Made by a program: the position numbers and the translations under genes. A DNA stretch of 64,000 nucleotides from Anaerolineae bacterium (GTDB lineage: Bacteria; Chloroflexota; Anaerolineae; Aggregatilineales; Phototrophicaceae). Every line of letters begins with the position of its first letter. Positions within the stretch are counted from its first letter, which is position 1. The notes below the pieces were generated by a model that was not told the DNA's origin, did not search any database, and was given only the letters and a program-made list of their open reading frames with translations. Positions 1 to 7,301 of this stretch are shown here, piece after piece. Where the stretch lies: contig JAIOHM010000039.1 of the NCBI GenBank assembly GCA_019912965.1, positions 1 to 64,000 on the forward strand, in the 5' to 3' direction.

Positions 1-1572
1 TCACTGATTGCTTTTTTCCCGCCCCCGACTGAAGCCCTAACTTTTATAGATATTAACTTGCCCGCCATAAGACAAATATCAACTGAATTATGGGCATCAT
101 GCGATGGCGGCATGGCCGGGGTATTTTCTACCGACGGTGAACATATCGTAATCGCTCAACAAGATCAAACATTGGTTTTGGTCAATTTCAAAACAGGCCA
201 ATCCCGTGTCATTACAGATGCTCAAGGTGTTCCTATTCAAAAGCTGTATGGGTTTGATTTTGACATCTCACCAGATGGAAGAACTTTGGTGTATACGAAA
301 GGAAAAGATTTATGGGTTATAGATATTTTTAGTGGTGAAAATAGGCTGCTCCTTGCTTCTCCAACGGGTAATGAACTTATTAATCCCAATTGGTCGCCCG
401 ATGGTTCACATATTGCTTTTCACTTTGGCTATATTTTTGAAAGTGTAACTGAATTTGGCATTGTCTCGGCTGATGACTCTCGCCTCTCCAGATGGGGAGA
501 TGTATTCGTAAATTACGGTTTCTATGACTGGTCGCCCGATGGAAGATATATTGTTTTTTCGGACATAGATTACATATCCAACCAAGCATCGCTTTACATT
601 GCCAACCTTAACGGGTCTATTGCGCGCACACTCACAAGTGTTTCAAGCACTTTTCCATTATCCCCCCGCTGGTCTCGTAACGGCCAATATATAGCGTTCA
701 ACATGATGTCGCCGAATAACACACAGCCATCAGGCTCATTATGGATAATTAGCCCTGATGGGACAAATCTCAAACAACTTCCTCTATCACCAGCACAACA
801 ATCAGGCGAGTACGTCACACTAGAAGCGTGGTCACCAGACAGTAGAAATCTGCTTGTGGCCGTAGATTTCACTCAGCTATACATCCTGCCGATCAACGGG
901 GATTCACCAACATTTATAGGAAATGCTACCTGCCCGACATGGCAACCGCCGCCCAATCCAAGCAATCTCGTCATCACAATTGTAAGAAATAACTATGAAA
1001 TCTATCTTGACGCTATTTTCGACGCAGCCAACCAGCGATATGTCATCCAGGGCGGTGCATATCTCATCATTCTGGAAATTCAAAATCTCATTGAAAGGAT
1101 GCATAGCACAGGTGATAGATCATTAGCTGTAGATTACTTCATGGAAAACATTGGAGGGGTTGAAGAGTTACGCAACATCGTCGAAACCACTGTGTGTGGA
1201 CAAAAACTAATTTGCAGGGAAAGTTTGCGGTATAAGATTGGCTCTCGTCTAATGGACACATCAGGATTGGGAAATATAGCCTTTGGCTACATAATGACAA
1301 GCGAATTTACCTCTATCCAAGATAGAGAGGACTTCATAGCTAATATGGCTCAACGGATTAATCGAGAAACGAGAGAGGAAGCCTTCACTACATGCCAAAA
1401 TAACCTCATTTGCGTCGCCGAATTGCTCAGACTTGTCGTAGACAACCCTGATGACCAAAGGCAGAGGGAGGTAGGGAGAGCATTAGCACTTGCGGTGCGT
1501 GAAAATAATGACGAAATTGGCATTGAATATGTTGATACACTTGAGGACTTGGCAGATCAACTAGAAATGTAG
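1..1572 (+). CDS. TolB/PD40-type beta-propeller protein, 5'-partial
   Basis: The frame is open to the first base of the window, so the N-terminus is missing; the TTG at 58 is only the first start-like codon. The N-terminal two thirds carry at least five TolB/PD40 blade motifs of the form WSPDG plus hydrophobic strand (ISPDGRTLVY, WSPDGSHIAF, WSPDGRYIVF, WSRNGQYIAF, WSPDSRNLLV), which fold as a beta-propeller. The last ~180 residues are helical with two paired-cysteine motifs (VCGQKLIC, TCQNNLIC). PD40 propellers bind ligands or proteins and are often extracytoplasmic, but no signal is visible because the start is absent. It lies in the cargo part of the integrated element, convergent with a small membrane protein. 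Function unknown. Confidence 0.75.
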   Translation, partial: SLIAFFPPPTEALTFIDINLPAIRQISTELWASCDGGMAGVFSTDGEHIVIAQQDQTLVLVNFKTGQSRVITDAQGVPIQKLYGFDFDISPDGRTLVYTKGKDLWVIDIFSGENRLLLASPTGNELINPNWSPDGSHIAFHFGYIFESVTEFGIVSADDSRLSRWGDVFVNYGFYDWSPDGRYIVFSDIDYISNQASLYIANLNGSIARTLTSVSSTFPLSPRWSRNGQYIAFNMMSPNNTQPSGSLWIISPDGTNLKQLPLSPAQQSGEYVTLEAWSPDSRNLLVAVDFTQLYILPINGDSPTFIGNATCPTWQPPPNPSNLVITIVRNNYEIYLDAIFDAANQRYVIQGGAYLIILEIQNLIERMHSTGDRSLAVDYFMENIGGVEELRNIVETTVCGQKLICRESLRYKIGSRLMDTSGLGNIAFGYIMTSEFTSIQDREDFIANMAQRINRETREEAFTTCQNNLICVAELLRLVVDNPDDQRQREVGRALALAVRENNDEIGIEYVDTLEDLADQLEM

Positions 1573-1592
1573 TTTTTCATTCACTATCGCAT

Positions 1593-2000
1593 TCACCAAT
1601 AATCACTCATAAACAGACTCACGAATAACTGGTCAAATCGAACAATCCAAAGTGCAATCACTATACACAAAATCAGAAGCAACGCAGAAAGGCCATTGCT
1701 CACTATTAGCAACAACTGCGTACTCCACACCATATGCCTATGTTTTAGTAAAACAAGAAATGCCGTCATCGCAAGTAAGCAAACTATCCATAACATCCAA
1801 TAGTAATAAATTATAGCGACAGTAATGACAAATACAGAAAGCAACGTTCCAATCAGCGGCCAATTCGAAAAGTAAATAACGTTGAACAAGGGAATAATAA
1901 TACACAGCAACAACATTCCCATAGACCAAAGGGCAAAGAATAGTCCTACAGCAGAAATACCATATTTGAAGCAAGAATCGTATTTTTTTATAAATTGCAC
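1593..2000 (-). CDS. small four-helix membrane protein
   Basis: A 135-residue protein almost wholly made of hydrophobic segments: about four predicted membrane helices separated by short loops, with a charged N-terminus (MQFIKKYDS) and a few Lys/Arg/His residues in the middle. I recognise no family motif. It is convergent with the propeller gene (20 bp between stops) and its upstream side is an A+T-rich gap of about 200 bp before the primase gene, which would hold both promoters. The A+T-rich coding sequence differs from the chromosome to the right, as expected for cargo of a mobile element. The hydrophobic pattern supports a real gene, but homology was not testable. Confidence 0.5.
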   Translation of the reverse strand: MQFIKKYDSCFKYGISAVGLFFALWSMGMLLLCIIIPLFNVIYFSNWPLIGTLLSVFVITVAIIYYYWMLWIVCLLAMTAFLVLLKHRHMVWSTQLLLIVSNGLSALLLILCIVIALWIVRFDQLFVSLFMSDYW

Positions 2001-2208
2001 ACTGCTTATGAATTATGATGTGCTAAGTCTTTAGAATCGAGTTCCCACCGATGAATTAGTAAAAAATAAAATCGACTAACTAATGGCAAGAAATATCTCA
2101 TACTTAAAATAATGAATTTTTCAAATAATACTAATGTTATTATATCAAAATTAACTGGAATTCGATTTATATCTTAATTTTATCTTTATCAGTTGTTACT
2201 CTAAAGGC

Positions 2209-3183
2209 ATGAATAAGCGGATTGAGCGACGGGAAATGGAAATTGACCGTGACATCCTCGTGGGCTACACCAAAACCTTTATCAACCGCTACAATTGCTA
2301 TCCGCAGCAGCAGGCAGACGGTCACTACTTCAAAGCTCCCCGCCAGTTGACCTTTGAACTGGTTGAGGAACACCTCAAAGGCACTATCACACTTGGCGCA
2401 TATGCCCTCAATGACCAGAACTACGCCAAATGGATTTGTCTGGATGCGGATGATGCTATTGAGTGGTATGGACTCATGGGTATTGCCCGCCAGTTTGCCG
2501 AGCAGCAGATGACCACCTATCTTGAGCCATCGCGCCGAGGTGGACATCTGTGGCTGTTTGTAGACCCGCTCCCCGGCAAAGATGCTCGCCGTTTTGCCAA
2601 ATACCTGTTGGCACAGCACAAACTTGAGGGTTTGGAGGTCTATCCCAAACAAGATGTGTTGAGAACCGGAGTGGGTTCGCTGGTTCGCCTACCACTCGGC
2701 ATTCACCGTAAAGCTGTCCCACCCCGACGATTTACCTTCAAGACGCTAGATGGAGACGATCTCGCACCAACAATACGAGAACAAATGGCAATCCTCGCCC
2801 ATCCTCAGAAGGTTTCCGCAGATTACGTTCGATCCGTGCTTGCGGCTATTCCAGAGTCGAAACAGGTCTTCCCTACTCCCACCTTCAAGCCGGGACAGGT
2901 GATCGATTTAGATCAACCTGTCTCAGAACGGATTAAGGGAGCGATGTCAGTACGGGATTTCGTCGGTCAGTATGTTGACCTTGACCGCTCTAATCGCGGG
3001 TTATGTCCGTTCCACGATGACCATCGCCAAAGTTTCAGTGTGAGCGAGGATGGGAATTACTGGCATTGCTTCGCTGGCTGCGGTGGTGGCTCAATAATAG
3101 ACTTCTACATGAAATTGGAGGCCAAAGACTTTAAGCAGGCGGTTTCAGATTTAGCCCGTCTGTTGTTGCCGCCGCTGTTTTAA
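2209..3183 (+). CDS. AEP-type primase with C-terminal CHC2 zinc finger
   Basis: A 324-residue predicted replication protein. Residues ~15-200 resemble the archaeo-eukaryotic primase (AEP) domain seen in plasmid and TOTE-type primases: the metal-binding DxD is in WICLDADD (D79, D81), followed by SRRGGH (108-113) and LPLGIHRK (His167). Residues ~245-320 are a DnaG-type CHC2 zinc finger with C266, H269, C287 and C291 (CPFHDDHRQSFSV and WHCFAGCGGG). Family knowledge: AEP domains synthesise primers; CHC2 fingers contact template DNA. In DnaG the finger is N-terminal, so this order is unusual. It sits directly before parA and the origin-like region, which supports a role in element replication. MNK is used as start; an internal Met10 is possible. 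Confidence 0.8.
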   Translation: MNKRIERREMEIDRDILVGYTKTFINRYNCYPQQQADGHYFKAPRQLTFELVEEHLKGTITLGAYALNDQNYAKWICLDADDAIEWYGLMGIARQFAEQQMTTYLEPSRRGGHLWLFVDPLPGKDARRFAKYLLAQHKLEGLEVYPKQDVLRTGVGSLVRLPLGIHRKAVPPRRFTFKTLDGDDLAPTIREQMAILAHPQKVSADYVRSVLAAIPESKQVFPTPTFKPGQVIDLDQPVSERIKGAMSVRDFVGQYVDLDRSNRGLCPFHDDHRQSFSVSEDGNYWHCFAGCGGGSIIDFYMKLEAKDFKQAVSDLARLLLPPLF

Positions 3184-3206
3184 CACTGCTCCCCTATTTT
3201 GACCGC

Positions 3207-3235
3207 TTGACTGCATATTTTCGGTAGGCTATTGT
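3207..3235 (+). promoter_or_regulatory. sigma70-like promoter for the parA operon
   Basis: TTGACT (3207-3212), a 17-bp spacer and TATTGT (3230-3235) lie between the primase stop and parA. The -10 box overlaps an in-frame TTG, which rules that codon out as the parA start and supports ATG 3298. Confidence 0.55.
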
Positions 3236-3297
3236 GGGTATACAAGTGTAGAAATTCGCTTAAAAACCCAGTCATTGGCTTTAAGCAAATTGACCTT

Positions 3298-4050
3298 ATG
3301 ATAGTCGCAGTAGCTTCACAAAAAGGCGGTACCGGTAAAACCACGACCTCCATTTCGCTTGCCGCAGGGATAGCCAGAAGCGGAAAAAAGACCCTTTTAG
3401 TGGATACGGACAGTCAAGCGAATTCTTCTAAGGTGTTGTTAGCGAATTACCCCAAAATCCCGGTTACTGAAACCATACATGCAACGATCCTTGAGCGTAA
3501 AGCGCTCCCCATTCATAAAACCTCCGTCCCCAATCTGGATATAGTCCCCTCTCACATTCTGCTTTCCAATACCGATGTTGAACTCACGACTGCTAAAGAT
3601 CATCGTGAGGCACGGCTAAAGATTGAACTGGATAAGGTCAAACAGAATTACGAGCATGTGTTTATTGATTGTCCCCCGGCGCTATCGTGGCTCACGGTGA
3701 ACGCTTTTACGGCAGCCGATCAGGCGCTCATTGTGGTTTCACCGGGTTATTTTGAACTGGATAGCTTGGTGCAAATCAGTAAATCGATTGCCGAGGTCAA
3801 CGAGCTGTTTAATCCCAATCTGAAGCTGCTTGGCTTTTTGTTTACGATGAGTGACACCACCATCAATACACAGACCTCGTTACAACTGCTACGGCAGGCC
3901 TATACTGGAAAAGTGATTGAAACCATCATTCCGCGAAACACAGATATTCGGGATGCTCATATGAACAGGCAGGATATTTTTGCGTTTAATCGAAATGCCA
4001 AGAGTGCCTACGCCTATTTGAAACTGATCCACGAATTATTTCCTGTATGA
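3298..4050 (+). CDS. parA: ParA-family partition ATPase
   Basis: A ParA/Soj/MinD-type P-loop ATPase of 250 residues. The deviant Walker A motif KGGTGKTT is at residues 9-16, VDTDSQAN gives the A' region, and FIDCPPAL the Walker B/switch region. Such proteins bind nucleoid DNA in an ATP-dependent way and move plasmid copies apart with a DNA-binding partner. ATG 3298 is chosen because it starts MIVAVASQKGG, the usual ParA N-terminus, and the 22 upstream in-frame codons overlap a good promoter. The next gene starts inside its stop (ATGA overlap), the usual layout of a parA-partner operon. Its presence means the integrated element behaves, or once behaved, as a low-copy replicon. Confidence 0.92.
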   Translation: MIVAVASQKGGTGKTTTSISLAAGIARSGKKTLLVDTDSQANSSKVLLANYPKIPVTETIHATILERKALPIHKTSVPNLDIVPSHILLSNTDVELTTAKDHREARLKIELDKVKQNYEHVFIDCPPALSWLTVNAFTAADQALIVVSPGYFELDSLVQISKSIAEVNELFNPNLKLLGFLFTMSDTTINTQTSLQLLRQAYTGKVIETIIPRNTDIRDAHMNRQDIFAFNRNAKSAYAYLKLIHELFPV

Positions 4051-4463
4051 ATAAGAAGCATTTAGATACCTCAGCGCTTGCAAATGAGTTAAAGGGAGCT
4101 TCTGCGTTTTTTAAGCAGGCATCAGAGCCAGAAAATACAACCATTCAGAAGCAGCCACCTAGCCCACCTAAAGATACGATTTCGATCCCAGAAATCCCCT
4201 CAAAATCAGTTGCTCAGAATTCCGCTCAAAAAGTTGAGCAACCCTTTGAGCAAGTGAGCAGGAACTTGAGCAGTGAGATTATTGAAAACCTCGCCTTTCG
4301 ATTGCGGAAGGTGTCCAAAAATAAGGTGAATACCGAAGTGCCGATAGAGTGGAAAGAGAAATTGGACGATCTGGCACACGAGTTAGGGGTAGGGAAGTAT
4401 GAACTGCTGATGTACATCATTGGCCTGTTTTTAGGGGAGGTTGAAACCCCGGAAGCCAAATAG
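4047..4463 (+). CDS. putative partition partner of ParA
   Basis: A 138-residue protein overlapping parA by 4 bp (ATGA), so translation is probably coupled. Residues ~1-80 are polar and disordered-looking with Pro/Gln/Ser runs; residues ~90-130 contain a conserved-looking helical part (IEWKEKLDDLAHELGVGKYELLMYI) resembling the helix-turn of small ribbon-helix-helix or ParB-like centromere-binding proteins. No ParB nuclease or KorB motif is visible. Position next to parA is the main argument for a partition role; the fold is an inference. Confidence 0.6.
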   Translation: MNKKHLDTSALANELKGASAFFKQASEPENTTIQKQPPSPPKDTISIPEIPSKSVAQNSAQKVEQPFEQVSRNLSSEIIENLAFRLRKVSKNKVNTEVPIEWKEKLDDLAHELGVGKYELLMYIIGLFLGEVETPEAK

Positions 4464-4470
4464 TCTGCTT

Positions 4471-4830
4471 ATGGAGAAACTGTCCGATCTAGGCCATTTC
4501 AAAGCCCGACAGAACATTATTTTAGAAGGGTTTGACCCCGTATCATCCGGGGGATTCACTCAAGTACCCAATTTCATTCTAAACAACAATAAACTGACCT
4601 CTAATGCAAAGGTGGTCTATGCCAAATTGCTCTCGTATGCATGGCACAATGATCGCGTATTTCCCGGTCAGGAACGTATGGCCGAGGATATAGGTATATC
4701 CCAACAGACGGTTAGCAGGGCGATTATAGAACTTGAAACCATCGGTTACTTAGAAATTCAGAGACGAGGACAGGGATTAACAAACCGATACGTACTGCGT
4801 CATACCGTAAAGCAGAAGATCAAAAAATGA
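4471..4830 (+). CDS. helix-turn-helix Rep-like protein
   Basis: A 119-residue protein with the winged-helix domain typical of plasmid replication initiators and phage replisome organisers: FTQVPNFILNN, then LTSNAKVVYAKLLSYAW, FPGQERMAEDIGISQQTVSRAI and IGYLEIQRRGQG. The recognition helix is ISQQTVSRAIIEL. The gene ends five bases before a set of 22-bp direct repeats, the usual relation between a Rep gene and its iterons. ATG 4471 is preferred; a TTG at 4441 overlaps the preceding gene and is one base from a GGGGAGG sequence. It is short for a full RepA, so it could be only the DNA-binding part or a regulator of replication. Confidence 0.65.
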   Translation: MEKLSDLGHFKARQNIILEGFDPVSSGGFTQVPNFILNNNKLTSNAKVVYAKLLSYAWHNDRVFPGQERMAEDIGISQQTVSRAIIELETIGYLEIQRRGQGLTNRYVLRHTVKQKIKK

Positions 4831-4835
4831 AGCTG

Positions 4836-4900
4836 TTACTCACCCGTGAGTATCTGGTTACTCATCCATAGGTATCTAGTTATCCACCCATGAGTATCAG
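4836..4900 (+). repeat. 22-bp direct repeats (iterons)
   Basis: Two full units (4846-4867 and 4868-4889) plus a half unit on each side (4836-4845 and 4890-4900). Shared elements are GTATCT(G/A)GTTA at the unit centre and TCAC/TCATCC/TCCACCC at the end. The third unit contains TTATCCACC, one mismatch from a DnaA box. Spacing equals two helical turns, as in iteron-type origins. Confidence 0.6.
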
Positions 4901-5000
4901 AACGAGGCTATTTTGAGGCTAACCAATAATATGAAGTATAAATATACACAGAATAATAATACAAAGGTAGGACGGATTTAAAAATCTCCTGTGGATAACT
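4901..5000. other. A+T-rich stretch with perfect DnaA box (origin-like)
   Basis: Directly after the iterons comes an A+T-rich tract and then TGTGGATAA (4990-4998), which is the exact reverse complement of the DnaA box TTATCCACA. Rep-like gene, iterons, A+T-rich unwinding candidate and DnaA box together are the normal components of a theta-type plasmid origin. Confidence 0.55.
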
Positions 5001-5306
5001 TTATGGTTGTGATAGCTCATTCAGGTTATTCCGAGTTGAACTGGTGTTCATTCTTTTCACAGGGTTTTCACGAGGATATTTTGTACTCGAACACATTTTG
5101 TGGGTAGGGGAGAACCCCAACATTTACCTCGTCATAGAGTCCAGCAAAGAGAATGCCGCCCCGCAAATACCAGTGGTTCTTCTCATGCCCCTCGTTCTGG
5201 CTAGGCTTGCTTTAGCCGATGAATCGGGCTAAACCTGCACCCTAGACGGCGAAGAGGGACAATCGGCAAACCACACCCCTTGTCGGCCTTGCCTCGTCGC
5301 GTTGCG

Positions 5307-5512
5307 CCTTTGTCAAGCCCGACTACAGCCATTGTCGCACCCCAAAAACCCCTTTTCACTTCGTGAAACCCTGACGACGCTACCGCTTGTCAGGGACGGG
5401 GCTTTTGGGGTGTACCCTCATCGCTGCGCTCTTCGGCGAACGCTTGCGCGCACTGGGCTGAAGCCCAGGCACGCAAACTCAATGGCTGTAGTCGGCCTCC
5501 GGCTCGACAAGG
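5307..5512. ncRNA. multi-branched structured element, candidate ncRNA or DNA structure
   Basis: A nested set of inverted repeats with no credible ORF. The outer arms are 5307-5334 and 5480-5512 (a perfect 16-bp core, CGACTACAGCCATTG against CAATGGCTGTAGTCG, plus a second paired block TTGTC/CGACAA). Inside are 5338-5352 with 5398-5412 (CACCCC...CCCC against GGGG...GGGGTG), which itself encloses hairpins TTTCAC/GTGAAA (5354-5368) and CCCTGAC/GTCAGGG (5369-5395). A further hairpin CTGGGC-TGAA-GCCCAG is at 5453-5468. The layout resembles a folded RNA with a closing stem and several branches, but a single-strand origin, oriT or cruciform is equally possible. Strand unknown. Confidence 0.4.
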
Positions 5513-5602
5513 GGCGGCGGAACGCGCCGCGCGGTATTGCGGGGCGGGGCGGGCACACTCCCAATGTGTCTACACGCTGACAGCCAACAGCGAAACGGCA
5601 AA

Positions 5603-5839
5603 ATGCAGATCGAGGAGTGTGACGGCGAATATTGGGGGGTGGTGTGCGAGACCTATCCAACAGTGGCCTGCCCTGCCCTTTGTCAGACGTCCAGCAGTGG
5701 GGCAGAACAGGCTTTTATGAGACTGGCAGATGCAGTCGCATCTACCAGCCTGCGGCAGAGCCGCCCGCGATGCGGCTGCTATTCAAGTAGTTGTTATCCG
5801 TACCGATCAGTAGCTCGTGCCTTCTCATTGTATCGGTAG
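5603..5839 (+). CDS. doubtful 78-residue ORF, HicB-like pattern
   Basis: The ORF begins MQIEECDGEYWGVVCETYP and contains SGAEQAFMRLADAVAS, a pattern that loosely recalls HicB-type small antitoxin folds (strand, DG-turn, strands, helix). It has no clear ribosome site, overlaps several hairpins of the structured region (AGATGC/GCATCT at 5727-5742; TACCGAT/ATCGGTA at 5801-5838) and degenerates into Cys/Arg/Ser at its end. It may be a chance frame in G+C-rich DNA. Confidence 0.2.
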   Translation: MQIEECDGEYWGVVCETYPTVACPALCQTSSSGAEQAFMRLADAVASTSLRQSRPRCGCYSSSCYPYRSVARAFSLYR

Positions 5840-5848
5840 ACAAGGGCA

Positions 5849-5911
5849 GTCAAGGCCAAGCAAGTTGCCCGCTTTTTCAGATGGGGAAGTGGTGGCGGGA
5901 CAAGCCTTGAC
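5849..5911. repeat. inverted repeat / long hairpin
   Basis: GTCAAGGC (5849-5856) pairs with GCCTTGAC (5904-5911), and inside it GCCCGC (5867-5872) pairs with GCGGG (5895-5899). It closes the palindrome-rich block that starts near 5300 and precedes the small-ORF cluster. Confidence 0.45.
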
Positions 5912-6010
5912 AGCCCCGTGATCTCGCAGTGAACCCACTGAAGCAGGCATGGGCACGAGCTACTTGTGGCTCATGTGCCGGAAAGGAGGTGAAGGCGAGA
6001 GCCAAAATGT

Positions 6011-6166
6011 ATGAACAATATCCAAAAGACCAATCCAAGCGCACCAGCACGACCGCGCCGCAGTTTCGCGGATGATCTGGGCGTGATGCGAAAGCATTTG
6101 GCGGCATTGTATGCCATCTTGCGGAAATGGGAACAGGCAATGGAGCAGCGGAAAAACCAAGCCTAA
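6011..6166 (+). CDS. small basic protein, 51 residues
   Basis: A short frame too small for routine gene calling: begins MNNIQKTNPSAPARPRRSF and continues as a basic amphipathic helix ending EQAMEQRKNQA. A strong ribosome site AAAGGAGGTG lies at 5982-5991, but 20 bp from the ATG, which is long; a stop in frame at 5990 bars a start closer to it. The next small gene has the same AAAGGAGGTG sequence. Function unknown; it may be an element-encoded small regulator or simply a leader peptide. Confidence 0.35.
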   Translation: MNNIQKTNPSAPARPRRSFADDLGVMRKHLAALYAILRKWEQAMEQRKNQA

Positions 6167-6195
6167 ATCCCATTGAGCGAAAGGAGGTGAAAATC

Positions 6196-6345
6196 GTGAA
6201 ATTTAGCGACCGGGAAGCAGCCTTGTTTCGAGACATAGCTGACCGATGTACCATGATCTATCAGCTTGAGGAGATCATTTCAGTGCTTGAGATGATGAAC
6301 CGCGATGCGGTACAGGAACTTGAACGCATCGGACAAACTGAGTAG
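6196..6345 (+). CDS. small acidic helical protein, 49 residues
   Basis: GTG start at 6196 with AAGGAGGT seven bases upstream. The protein (VKFSDREAALFRDIADR then LEEIISVLEMMNRDAVQELERIGQTE) is almost all charged amphipathic helix, suggesting a dimerising coiled coil. An in-frame extension to 6127 exists but the ribosome site decides for 6196. A 9-bp terminator hairpin follows the stop. It is the second of three short ORFs with strong ribosome sites between the origin-like region and the first cargo gene. No family recognised. Confidence 0.55.
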   Translation: MKFSDREAALFRDIADRCTMIYQLEEIISVLEMMNRDAVQELERIGQTE

Positions 6346-6350
6346 TTGAG

Positions 6351-6390
6351 ACTGAGGGAGTGACTAGCCATCATTCCCTCAGTTTTCTAT
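6351..6390 (+). terminator. intrinsic terminator
   Basis: ACTGAGGGA (6351-6359) pairs with TCCCTCAGT (6375-6383), followed by TTTCTAT. It ends the 6196-6345 transcript. Confidence 0.6.
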
Positions 6391-6416
6391 TGTAACACAC
6401 CGAAGAAAGGAGGCTT

Positions 6417-6596
6417 ATGGAGATCAAAATCAAACTGGGAGTAGTCATCGTGAAGGACGAGGAAACCGGAGCAGCATTTCAGGTGAAGACGCTACGCAGC
6501 GCTGAGGAGATTGCTCACGAGGTTGAGGAAAATGAGAAGGAGATCATCCGGGAGCGGGTCGAAGCTGTGGTATGCGAGGCATACCGTCAAGAATAG
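6417..6596 (+). CDS. small acidic protein, 59 residues
   Basis: ATG 6417 is preceded by AAAGGAGG with ideal spacing. The product starts MEIKIKLGVVIVKDEETGA (a beta-strand pair) and continues with a Glu-rich helix (RSAEEIAHEVEENEKEIIRERVEAVV). The codon pattern, strong ribosome site and a textbook terminator 13 bp after the stop make it a convincing gene although under 60 codons. No family recognised; the strand-strand-helix outline would suit a small DNA- or protein-binding factor of the element. Confidence 0.65.
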   Translation: MEIKIKLGVVIVKDEETGAAFQVKTLRSAEEIAHEVEENEKEIIRERVEAVVCEAYRQE

Positions 6597-6608
6597 CCAT
6601 CCAGACTT

Positions 6609-6640
6609 GAGGGCGGGGAGCAATCCCTGCCCTCTTTTTT
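6609..6640 (+). terminator. strong intrinsic terminator
   Basis: An 11-bp stem, GAGGGCGGGGA (6609-6619) with TCCCTGCCCTC (6624-6634), one G-T pair, GCAA tetraloop, then six T. It ends the 6417-6596 gene. Confidence 0.85.
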
Positions 6641-6743
6641 GCTCGCAACTTAACGGAGTTGGCTGTTTGCGGGCGCGGCGCACGAGCGACGGTGTGCTAT
6701 TTCAGGGATTTTCGCCGCGCCTTCTAAAGGAGATTGTATTGAT

Positions 6744-7301
6744 GTGATATACTATCCCTGTTATTTGTGTAATCAATGCTGCCAACATCCAAGTTGTCCT
6801 ATGCCAACAGAAAAAGATTTACGATCTCGTGACGATTTATATTTAAATACCTCATTTCCCGCGCAAGACGTTGAGAAGCATCATGAATTAGGTATCGAAC
6901 AACCCAATATTGATTTGTTTGCCCCATCAGGGGCAAAAGACTGGTTCGCCCAAAGGAAATCCGCAAAAAAGATGAGGGAACTTGAGTTGGCATGGAAAGT
7001 CGATATACAAAAAGCGAACTGGATTCATTGGGGAGGCGAAGAGTGGCAGATATATCTTGATTATAATCAAGCTCAGCGGGAATCAGAAGGAAACACATAC
7101 ATGCCTCATGCGTATGAAAACATTATGCTCACCTATGCGGATTGGCGCATTGGTCATCCTGAGGCAAGTAATTTTCTCTGCTTGCATGTAATTGATAGCA
7201 TCTATCGAACAGCCTACATGAATTACTGGATATTTGGATTAGATGCTCCACATGAACTTGCTAATCAGTTGCCGAAAGGAGTTGTTTTGCGTAAGCTCTA
7301 A
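6744..7301 (+). CDS. cysteine-rich N-terminus protein, unknown function
   Basis: 185 residues from GTG 6744; AAAGGAGA lies about ten bases upstream and an ATG three bases earlier is followed at once by a stop. The N-terminus has five cysteines in CYLCNQCCQHPSCP, which could bind zinc or an Fe-S cluster. The rest is soluble, with aromatic-rich segments (WIHWGGEEWQIYLDY, YMNYWIFGLD). No family recognised. It overlaps the 3' end of the convergent HTH regulator by 41 bp, so read-through of either gene would give antisense RNA to the other. Confidence 0.55.
   Translation: MIYYPCYLCNQCCQHPSCPMPTEKDLRSRDDLYLNTSFPAQDVEKHHELGIEQPNIDLFAPSGAKDWFAQRKSAKKMRELELAWKVDIQKANWIHWGGEEWQIYLDYNQAQRESEGNTYMPHAYENIMLTYADWRIGHPEASNFLCLHVIDSIYRTAYMNYWIFGLDAPHELANQLPKGVVLRKL

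Noticed and set aside
4836-4900. Iterons considered as CRISPR repeats
   Set aside because: Units are directly adjacent with no spacers and have DnaA-box-like content.
5044-5232. 62-codon ORF after the DnaA box
   Set aside because: No ribosome site, non-protein-like composition, lies in origin-like DNA.
5302-5660. Overlapping ORFs on both strands in the structured block
   Set aside because: They result from inverted repeats and high G+C; the reading frames cross all stems and have no initiation signal.
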